From assembly GCA_028287225.1 (NCBI GenBank), contig JAQBPZ010000186.1, forward strand, positions 1 through 12,374: 12,374 bases of DNA, given 5' to 3'. Origin of the DNA: Gemmatimonadota bacterium (GTDB lineage Bacteria > Gemmatimonadota > Gemmatimonadetes > Gemmatimonadales > Gemmatimonadaceae). The notes below the pieces were generated by a model. It saw only the letters and a list, made by a program, of their open reading frames with translations, ran no database searches and was not told the origin of the DNA. Shown here one piece after another: positions 7,756 through 12,374 of this stretch (position 1 is its first letter; every line of letters begins with the position of its first letter). The translations under genes were made by a program, and so were the position numbers.

Positions 7756-7790
7756 CGAAGGGCCCCGGAACGACGTTCCGGGGCCCTTCG
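7756..7790. terminator. Perfect hairpin between convergent guaA and ptsN, probable bidirectional terminator
   Basis: A 16-bp perfect inverted repeat (arms 7756-7771 and 7775-7790, starting CGAAGGGCCCCGG) encloses a 3-base loop. It lies 158 bases after the guaA stop and 18 bases after the ptsN stop on the other strand. There is no T-run on either side, so it is not a classical Rho-independent terminator, but its place between convergent genes suits transcript ending or 3'-end protection for both. The 158 bases before it (7598-7755) show no convincing gene. Confidence 0.7.
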
Positions 7791-7808
7791 CGCGCGTCGC
7801 GACTCGGA

Positions 7809-8261
7809 TCAGACGCCCTTTTCCTTGAGCAGCTGAAGGAACTGCGCCGGCTGCGTCAGGTCCAGCAGCCGCTGCGGCACGTCCGGCTCCTTGGAGAACT
7901 GCGCGATCTTGCCGAGCACCGGCAGGTACTGGTTGGAGACTTCCAGCGGCGGCGCGACGATGAGGAAGAAGAAGTGCACCGGCTTCTCGTCGATCGCCTT
8001 GAAGTCCAGGCCGCTCGTCTTCCGCCCGAAGGCGACGCGCAGCTTGTTGACCACGAGGGAGCGGCAGTGCGGGATCGCGATGCCGCGGCCGATCCCGGTG
8101 GACCCCAGATTCTCTCGCCGCTTGAGCATCTTGTACAGCATGCCCTCGGACTTGTCGTCGAGCGCGAGCAGGGAGATGAGCTCCTTGAGCACATCGTCCT
8201 TCGTCTCCCCCTCGAGCTCGAGCCTGATTGCGTCTTCGCTGAAGAACTCGCGCAGTTCCAT
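7809..8261 (-). CDS. ptsN: PTS EIIA component of the fructose/nitrogen-regulatory (PtsN) family
   Basis: A free-standing 150-residue EIIA domain. The phosphorylatable His65 lies in GIGRGIAIPHCRS, preceded by MLKRRENLGSTGIG, the hallmark of the fructose/PtsN family; FFFLIVAPPLEVSNQYLPVL and the C-terminal QPAQFLQLLKEKGV also fit. Known relatives take phosphate from an HPr-like protein and act by binding targets such as kinases or transporters rather than carrying sugar. No EIIB, EIIC, HPr, EI or rpoN lies in this window, so a regulatory PtsN-like role is favoured, though a separate fructose PTS elsewhere cannot be excluded. The start ATG is at 8261 on the complement, with only a weak Shine-Dalgarno sequence. 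It converges on guaA and diverges from dus. A good promoter lies upstream. Confidence 0.88.
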   Translation of the reverse strand: MELREFFSEDAIRLELEGETKDDVLKELISLLALDDKSEGMLYKMLKRRENLGSTGIGRGIAIPHCRSLVVNKLRVAFGRKTSGLDFKAIDEKPVHFFFLIVAPPLEVSNQYLPVLGKIAQFSKEPDVPQRLLDLTQPAQFLQLLKEKGV

Positions 8262-8330
8262 CTCGCTGGATCCGATGCTGGGCAGTGCCGTGGGCCGCGG
8301 TCGGCGGCGTCGCTTCCTGTCGAACCAACG

Positions 8331-8360
8331 AAACTACCCGGCGGCGCGTGCCCCTGTCAA
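8331..8360 (-). promoter_or_regulatory. Sigma-70-type promoter for ptsN
   Basis: Read on the complement, a perfect TTGACA (8360-8355) is followed by an 18-base spacer and TAGTTT (8336-8331, three of six consensus bases). Transcription would begin near 8324, leaving an untranslated leader of about 60 bases before the ptsN ATG at 8261. The perfect -35 in very GC-rich DNA is the main support; the -10 is weak. Confidence 0.5.
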
Positions 8361-8414
8361 ACGCCCGGCAAGCGCCGGCGTTGCTTCGACTTCCACGCTT
8401 CGATAACTTCAGGC

Positions 8415-9461
8415 ATGCGCTTTCCCTTTGCCGTGGACGCGGCGACTCCGCTCTACCTGGCCCCCATGGCCGGCGTCTCGGAGTCGCCCTTCCGCCAGCT
8501 CTGCCACGAGCATGGCGCCGACGTCGTCGTCACGGAATTTCTCTCCGCCGAGGGGATCCGGCGCGAGAACGAGGCGACGCTGCACAAGCTCGCCTTCGGC
8601 CCGGGCGAGCGGCCCATCGGGGTCCAGATCTTCGGCGCCGAGCCGGACGCGATGGCCGACGCCGCGCGCTTCGTCTCCGACGTCTTCCAGCCCGAGTTCA
8701 TCGACATCAACTTCGGCTGCCCCGTGAAGAAAGTCGTGCGCCGCAACGGCGGCTCCGGGTGCCTGCGCGACCTCGACCTCGTGGAGCGCGTCATCCGCGC
8801 GGTCTCCGCCGCCACCACGCTGCCGGTGACCTGCAAGATCCGCAGTGGCTGGAATGAGGAGATGCGCGACCCGGTCACGATCGCCCTCCGGTGCCAGGAC
8901 GCCGGCGCCCGGGTGCTGGCCCTGCACCCGCGCACGCGCACCCAGATGTATTCGGGCAGCGCCCGCTGGGAGGAGATCGCGGCCGTCGTGGAGGCGCTGG
9001 ACATCCCGGTGCTCGGCAACGGCGACATCAAGACCGCCGAGGACGCGATCCGCATGCACGAGCAGACGCGCTGCGCGGGCATCATGATCGCCCGCGGCTC
9101 CTACGGGCAGCCGTGGATCTTCAACCAGGTGAAGGACCTCCTGGCGGGGCGCCCCAAGCGGCCGGCGCCCCCGGTGGAGGAGCGTTTCGCCGTCGCGCTG
9201 GACCATGCGCGGCTCGTGATGGCCTACGAGACCGATCCCCGCGGCGCGGCCATCGAGTTCCGGAAGCACCTCGGCTGGTACTCCAGGGGGCTCCACGGCA
9301 GCGCCGACCTGCGGAAGCGCCTCTACGCCGTCACGTCGTTCGGCGAGGTGGAGGGCATCTTCGCCGACTACCTCGCGAACGCGGAGAAGTACCGCGACCT
9401 GGGCGACGCCGGCGGGGAGCTCGACGCGGACGACGCGAGCGATCCCAAGGCTGCCGCATGA
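8415..9461 (+). CDS. dus: tRNA dihydrouridine synthase (NifR3/DusB-like)
   Basis: FMN-dependent TIM-barrel enzyme that reduces uridine to dihydrouridine in tRNA. The 348-residue protein opens with LYLAPMAGVSESPFRQLC, the flavin-binding start of the barrel, then TEFLSAEGI and QIFGAEPD. The catalytic Cys102 lies in DINFGCPVKKVVRRNGGSGC. KIRSGWN (Lys141), LALHPRTRTQMYSG, VLGNGDIKT and IMIARGSYGQPWIF continue the NifR3/DusB order. The helical RNA-binding end contains EFRKHLGWYSRGLHGSADLR, typical of DusB. Which tRNA position is modified cannot be read from sequence. The ATG at 8415 is chosen because the barrel starts 12 residues later; longer in-frame sequence upstream runs antisense over ptsN. 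The 3' end overlaps larB as ATGA. Confidence 0.95.
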   Translation: MRFPFAVDAATPLYLAPMAGVSESPFRQLCHEHGADVVVTEFLSAEGIRRENEATLHKLAFGPGERPIGVQIFGAEPDAMADAARFVSDVFQPEFIDINFGCPVKKVVRRNGGSGCLRDLDLVERVIRAVSAATTLPVTCKIRSGWNEEMRDPVTIALRCQDAGARVLALHPRTRTQMYSGSARWEEIAAVVEALDIPVLGNGDIKTAEDAIRMHEQTRCAGIMIARGSYGQPWIFNQVKDLLAGRPKRPAPPVEERFAVALDHARLVMAYETDPRGAAIEFRKHLGWYSRGLHGSADLRKRLYAVTSFGEVEGIFADYLANAEKYRDLGDAGGELDADDASDPKAAA

Positions 9462-10207
9462 GGCGTGAGCGGGTCCGCGACCTCCTCGCCCAGGTAGCCG
9501 ACGGATCGCTGGACGTGGACCGCGCACTCGCCACCCTCGCGCTGGACCCGAGCGAGTCGCTCGGCTACGCCACCATCGACCACCATCGCGCGCTCCGGCA
9601 GGGGTTTCCCGAGGTCGTGTACGGGGCGGGGAAGACGCCGGCCCAGATCGTCGGCATCGCCTGCCGCATCGCCGACCGGGGCGACGGCGTGCTGGTCACG
9701 CGCATCGCGGAGGACGCCGCCGCAGCGCTCGCGGCCGAGCTGCCCGGCGTGGAGCACAACGCCGTGGCCCGCACGGCGCACCTGCGCCCGTCCACGCCGA
9801 TCGCTGCGGCCCGCGCGCGGCTGCTGGTCGTGACCGCCGGCACCAGCGACCTGCCGGTGGCGGAGGAGGCCGCGGTGACCGCGGATGCCATGGGCTGCGC
9901 GACGGACCGGCTCACCGATGTCGGCGTCGCCGGCCTCCACCGGCTCCTCGCCCGGCGAGAGATGCTCGACGAGGCCGGCGTGATCATCGTGGTGGCCGGC
10001 ATGGATGGGGCGCTGGCGTCGGTGGTGGGCGGACTGGCGCGGGTGCCGGTCATCGCGGTGCCGACGAGCGTCGGCTACGGCGCCGCCTTCCAGGGGATCG
10101 CTCCGCTGCTCACGATGCTCAACAGTTGCGCGGCCGGGGTCACGGTGGTCAACATCGACAACGGCTTCGGCGCGGCGATGGCGGCGGCGCGAATCCTCCA
10201 CAGCTAG
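9458..10207 (+). CDS. larB: Pyridinium-3,5-biscarboxylic acid mononucleotide synthase (nickel-pincer cofactor protein LarB)
   Basis: LarB starts nickel-pincer nucleotide synthesis: it carboxylates the pyridinium ring of nicotinic acid adenine dinucleotide and releases AMP. The 249-residue protein is full length. The N-terminal part has ATIDHHRALRQGFPEVVYG and GKTPAQ, the LarB signature. The C-terminal, PurE-like half has TAGTSDLPVAEEAA, VAGMDGALASVVGGL, VPTSVGYGAAFQG and LNSCAAGVTVVNIDNGFGAA. Cys224 in LNSC corresponds to the family's catalytic Cys, which forms a covalent intermediate. It begins at an ATG overlapping the dus stop, with AAGG 7 bases upstream. larC, larE and a lactate racemase or other user enzyme are not in the window. 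A purE function is unlikely because the N-terminal LarB domain is present. Confidence 0.93.
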   Translation: MRRERVRDLLAQVADGSLDVDRALATLALDPSESLGYATIDHHRALRQGFPEVVYGAGKTPAQIVGIACRIADRGDGVLVTRIAEDAAAALAAELPGVEHNAVARTAHLRPSTPIAAARARLLVVTAGTSDLPVAEEAAVTADAMGCATDRLTDVGVAGLHRLLARREMLDEAGVIIVVAGMDGALASVVGGLARVPVIAVPTSVGYGAAFQGIAPLLTMLNSCAAGVTVVNIDNGFGAAMAAARILHS

Positions 10208-10226
10208 ATTGATAGCTCGCAGGAGC

Positions 10227-10245
10227 CGGGGTCGACTCGACCCCG
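10227..10245. other. Short GC-rich hairpin between larB and the diguanylate cyclase gene
   Basis: CGGGGTC (10227-10233) pairs perfectly with GACCCCG (10239-10245) around a 5-base loop, 19 bases after the larB stop. No T-run follows. It could be a weak terminator of the dus-larB unit or a leader structure of the next gene; neither can be decided from sequence. Confidence 0.4.
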
Positions 10246-10248
10246 ATC

Positions 10249-10273
10249 CCGGTCCAACCCCGGTCCAACCCCG
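10249..10273. repeat. 11-bp direct repeat in the leader of the diguanylate cyclase gene
   Basis: GGTCCAACCCC occurs twice back to back (10251-10261 and 10262-10272) and ends 4 bases before the ATG at 10277. It takes up the place where a Shine-Dalgarno sequence would lie, and none is visible there. Confidence 0.7.
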
Positions 10274-10276
10274 ACC

Positions 10277-11917
10277 ATGCTGCTCGCCGCGGCCGTCCTT
10301 CTCGCCGTCGTCGCTCTGGCCGCCGCCGGCAGTGCCGCGCTCCGGCTGCGGCGCGCCGATCGCGAGCTGGTGGCGGCCCGCGCGCAGCTCGCGCGGTTCG
10401 ACGTGGAGCCGGCGATGCCGGCCGAGGAGCAGGTGGGCCTGGAGGCCCTCCGCCGCGACAACCGCGTGAAGTTCGACGAGGACGCCCAGGTGGAGGACCG
10501 GGCGCTCATGTCGCAGCTGCTGGCGGACTTCCGCGACGTGGGCGCTGCCGAGGAGGCCATCTTCTGGCGCTGGAACGCGGAGAAGGACGCGCTCGCGCCC
10601 TCCGCCTGGTCCACGGCCACGCCCCGCCCGGCGCATTTCGACGTGGTCCAGTGGGGCCCGCTGGTGCAGTGGTCGGCCGAGACGGGGGTGGTGCAGACCG
10701 TCGGGGTGGACGAGGTGGTCCACGTTGGCGCGGCCTGCGTGCGGCGCCGGGGGCAGCTCATCGGCGTGCTCTCGCTCACCCACCGGGAGGGGCTCGGCCT
10801 GGAGCGGCCGGCGCTCCGCGAATGGCTGCCCCGCCTGGCGACGCAGCTGGCGAGCTACGTGGAGCTGATCGACTATCGCCGGCGCTACCAGCGGCACATG
10901 CGGCAGAGCAAGGCGCTGCTCGACGCCGTGCAGCGGCTCCAGGGCGACCAGACCGGCGTGGGGCTGGGCCGGGCGCTGTGCGAGACCGCGCTCGACGTCT
11001 CCAGCGCCCGAGGCGCGGTGCTGGTGCGCTGGGACAGCGAGTCGGAGACGGGCGAGCTCCAGTACGCCACCGAGGGCACCGGCCTGCGGGAGCTGACCGC
11101 GCTGGAGGGTACCAGCGTGGTGGCCGAGGCGTGCCGGACCGGCCTGCTGCACGTGCTCGAGGATGCCCGCGGGGCCGCCTCGGGACAGGCCCTCTACGGG
11201 GCGGCACGGGTGATCCGCGAGCCGGGCTCGGTGGCGATCATCCCGATCGCGAAGGACGGCCGCACCTTGGGTGCCCTGGTGCTCGAGGCGGAAGAGGAGG
11301 GGACCTTCACCCAGGAGGAGACGCGTCCCCTGACGGTGCTTGGCGCGGTGGTGGCCGGCTCGCTGGAGCTCGCGTGGTCGTACGCGGAGGTGGACAAGCG
11401 CGCGCGCACCGATCCGCTCACGGGGCTCTGGAACCGCCTGCACTTCGGCGAGCAGCTTCAGCGCATGCTTGCCGAGGCCGATCGCCACGAGCTGCCCGTG
11501 TCGCTCGTGCTGGTGGACATCGACCACTTCAAGCGCGTGAACGACAGCTTCGGCCACGAGGCCGGCGACGCCGTGCTGAAGCAGGTGGCGATCATCCTCC
11601 AGGAGGGGATCCGGAACGTGGACATCTGCGTGCGCTACGGGGGCGAGGAGATCGCGATGCTGATGGGGCACACGGAGAGCGCGCGTGCGGTGGAGGTCGC
11701 CGAGCGTCTGCGGGCCCGGATCGCGGCGACGCCGATGCGGCACGCGGGGGCCGAGATCGCCGTGACGGCGTCGTTCGGCGTGGCGTCGTATCCCGAGACG
11801 GTGAAGGTCCGGGACCAGCTGTTTCCGTCCGCCGACAAGGCCCTGTACATCGCGAAGCACGACGGGAGAAACTGCGTGAGGGCGAAGCCCGCAACGAAAG
11901 GTCGGACAGCGGGTTAG
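10277..11917 (+). CDS. Membrane-anchored diguanylate cyclase with two GAF-like domains and a GGDEF domain
   Basis: Predicted to make cyclic di-GMP from two GTP at the inner face of the membrane. Of 546 residues, 1-22 form one hydrophobic helix, followed by a charged, probably coiled helix (24-42). A divergent GAF-like domain spans about 75-200 and a clearer one about 212-370 (ARGAVLVRWD, SVAIIPIAKDGRTLGALVLE). The linker DPLTGLWNR (379-387) opens the GGDEF domain; DIDHFKRVNDSFGHEAGD carries metal and substrate residues, and the active loop is RYGGEEI (453-459), a functional GGEE form. The inhibitory RxxD motif is intact (Arg446 to Asp449). There is no EAL domain. ATG 10277 places the membrane helix at the N-terminus but has no Shine-Dalgarno sequence. 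The stop TAG lies inside the first unit of a downstream heptamer array. The sensed signal is unknown. Confidence 0.9.
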   Translation: MLLAAAVLLAVVALAAAGSAALRLRRADRELVAARAQLARFDVEPAMPAEEQVGLEALRRDNRVKFDEDAQVEDRALMSQLLADFRDVGAAEEAIFWRWNAEKDALAPSAWSTATPRPAHFDVVQWGPLVQWSAETGVVQTVGVDEVVHVGAACVRRRGQLIGVLSLTHREGLGLERPALREWLPRLATQLASYVELIDYRRRYQRHMRQSKALLDAVQRLQGDQTGVGLGRALCETALDVSSARGAVLVRWDSESETGELQYATEGTGLRELTALEGTSVVAEACRTGLLHVLEDARGAASGQALYGAARVIREPGSVAIIPIAKDGRTLGALVLEAEEEGTFTQEETRPLTVLGAVVAGSLELAWSYAEVDKRARTDPLTGLWNRLHFGEQLQRMLAEADRHELPVSLVLVDIDHFKRVNDSFGHEAGDAVLKQVAIILQEGIRNVDICVRYGGEEIAMLMGHTESARAVEVAERLRARIAATPMRHAGAEIAVTASFGVASYPETVKVRDQLFPSADKALYIAKHDGRNCVRAKPATKGRTAG

Positions 11918-11969
11918 GGGTTTCGGACTAGGGATTAGGAATTAGGAATTAGGGATCAGGGATTGGGAA
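11914..11969 (+). repeat. Left heptamer array, eight units in register
   Basis: Consecutive 7-base units from 11914 read TTAGGGG, TTTCGGA, CTAGGGA, TTAGGAA, TTAGGAA, TTAGGGA, TCAGGGA, TTGGGAA. Six are close to TTAGGGA and the second is degraded. The register is exact, without gaps. The TAG stop of the upstream diguanylate cyclase gene falls in the first unit. Confidence 0.85.
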
Positions 11970-11997
11970 CTGCGCGGGGACGTATCCCGAGCAGCTC

Positions 11998-12033
11998 TCA
12001 TCCCACGAGCGCGCAGCGCGTCGAGTCGGGATC
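11998..12033 (+). repeat. Inner REP-like sequence, left copy
   Basis: Begins TCATCCC and ends GGGATC, with GCGC-rich sequence and CGAGT between. It matches, in inverse orientation, the sequence at 12076-12116 at both ends and in the central GCG and CGAGT blocks. From memory, CATCCC...GGGATC repeats are frequent between genes in several bacterial groups including Gemmatimonadota; no search was possible. Confidence 0.6.
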
Positions 12034-12075
12034 TTCCTTCCGAGCGGACGGGCCGGCCTCACGGCAGGGACAGCG

Positions 12076-12116
12076 GATCCCGACACTCGGTCGCGGCGCT
12101 TCCTCCTGCGGGATGA
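12076..12116 (-). repeat. Inner REP-like sequence, right copy (inverted)
   Basis: On the complement this begins TCATCCC and ends GGGATC, with AGCGCCGCGACCGAGT inside. It is the inverted partner of the copy at 11998-12033 and is 5 bases longer, the difference lying in the less conserved middle. Confidence 0.6.
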
Positions 12117-12174
12117 CGGCCGCCGTGACGCCAGGAGCCGACACGCGGGTCGACAGCTCGAGCGGCGCGCGCAG

Positions 12175-12200
12175 TTCCTAATCCCTAATCCCTAATCCCA
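12175..12200 (-). repeat. Right heptamer array, three full units and a partial
   Basis: On + this reads TTCCTAA, TCCCTAA, TCCCTAA, TCCCA, the reverse complement of the left array. It ends one base before the TTGACA box of the ssrA promoter. Confidence 0.85.
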
Positions 12201-12201
12201 G

Positions 12202-12229
12202 TTGACATACGTAACCCGCCCGTTAGATT
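12202..12229 (+). promoter_or_regulatory. Sigma-70-type promoter of ssrA
   Basis: Perfect TTGACA at 12202-12207, a 16-base spacer, and TAGATT at 12224-12229 (four of six consensus bases). Transcription would start about 12236, only a few bases before the mature tmRNA 5' end at about 12241, as is usual for ssrA. The AT content rises sharply here against the surrounding GC-rich sequence. Confidence 0.75.
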
Positions 12230-12240
12230 TCGACTTGTAA

Positions 12241-12374
12241 GGGGGCGACTGGCTTCGACGGGACTGGTGAAGCTGTGGGCGCGTGCCGAGGTCTTCGGGC
12301 ACCTCGTTAAACACTCGGAAAAACTCCAACTGCGAACAACAACTTCGCTCTTGCCGCCTAACTTCGGTTAGGCC
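12241..12374 (+). ncRNA. ssrA: Transfer-messenger RNA, 5' part (3' end beyond the window)
   Basis: tmRNA rescues stalled ribosomes, adding a degradation tag. The 5' end GGGGGCGACTGGCTTCGACG is the conserved acceptor and D-loop region. An H-type pseudoknot like PK1 is readable: GTGC (12283-12286) pairs with GCAC (12299-12302), and CGAG (12287-12290) with CTCG (12303-12306). The tag frame opens at the GCG resume codon, 12332, and encodes ANNNFALAA, ending TAA at 12359-12361; ALAA is the protease-recognised end. The stop lies in a hairpin, CCTAAC, TTCG loop, GTTAGG (12357-12372), equivalent to helix 5. The 3' pseudoknots and CCA end are not included. One-piece form is assumed. Confidence 0.95.

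Larger units (their letters stand above)
11914..12201. repeat. Nested inverted-repeat element (MITE/REP-like) between the diguanylate cyclase gene and ssrA
   Basis: This 288-base stretch holds no convincing gene. Its outer arms are arrays of a 7-bp repeat, TTAGGGA-like at the left and the reverse complement at the right. Just inside the arrays, ATTGGGAACTGCGCG (11962-11976) pairs with CGCGCAGTTCCTAAT (12168-12182) with one mismatch or wobble. Within these lies a second inverted pair (11998-12033 and 12076-12116). The whole could fold into one long branched hairpin. No transposase is present, so if mobile it would need help from elsewhere. A 72-codon frame across it (11963-12181) looks spurious. 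Whether it is repeated in the genome cannot be seen here. Confidence 0.75.

Noticed and set aside
7743..8414. In-frame extension of dus upstream of 8415
   Set aside because: It runs antisense across ptsN. Dus proteins begin shortly before LAPMAGV, so the ATG at 8415 is the fitting start.
9368..11860. Open frame of 830 codons on the complement
   Set aside because: It is antisense to the end of dus, to larB and to the diguanylate cyclase gene, with the same Arg/His-rich composition and no recognisable domain.
11963..12181. 72-codon frame between the diguanylate cyclase gene and ssrA
   Set aside because: It lies wholly within the inverted-repeat element, and its Ser/Arg-rich translation follows the repeats. 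No ribosome site or domain supports it.
11914..12201. CRISPR array or telomere
   Set aside because: The 7-bp units are contiguous without spacers, and they appear in opposite orientations around a core within continuous sequence. This fits neither a CRISPR array nor a chromosome end.

Overview
This is a high-GC bacterial segment. Codons are strongly G/C-ended, and very long spurious antisense frames run over most real genes. The housekeeping cluster points to the Gemmatimonadota: it joins an archaeal/eukaryote-type prolyl-tRNA synthetase to a histidyl-tRNA synthetase with the RGLAYYTG motif, and the intergenic DNA carries CATCCC...GGGATC repeats. That assignment is inference; no 16S or other decisive marker is present.

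Layout. (1) Positions 1-7597, all on +, look like one long operon: the 3' end of accD, then folC, hisS, proS, lysA, a YfcE-like metallophosphoesterase and guaA. Every junction after folC overlaps by 1-19 bases or is only 9 bases apart. Most starts lack a clear Shine-Dalgarno sequence, so termination-reinitiation coupling is likely. The accD/folC junction is unusual: a 29-bp tandem duplication leaves folC with only a CTG as a credible start. (2) Guanine synthesis (guaA, +) converges on a lone PTS EIIA of the PtsN type (-), with a perfect 16-bp-stem hairpin between them. (3) ptsN diverges from a + strand pair, dus (tRNA dihydrouridine synthase) and larB (nickel-pincer cofactor synthesis), which overlap by ATGA. 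(4) A separate + gene encodes a membrane-anchored, double-GAF diguanylate cyclase with intact catalytic and inhibitory motifs. (5) Positions 11914-12201 hold no gene. They hold a nested inverted-repeat element, with arms of a 7-bp repeat (TTAGGGA-like) enclosing a second inverted pair of REP-like sequences. It abuts the -35 box of a good promoter. (6) The window ends inside ssrA (tmRNA), where the pseudoknot, the tag frame and the stop-codon hairpin can be read.

Functionally the window is mainly core metabolism: fatty acid initiation, folate, lysine and GMP synthesis, two aminoacyl-tRNA synthetases, tRNA modification and trans-translation. Two regulators are present, PtsN and the diguanylate cyclase. 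I see no phage, defence, CRISPR or biosynthetic cluster. The parts most worth a second look are the accD/folC junction and the repeat element before ssrA.
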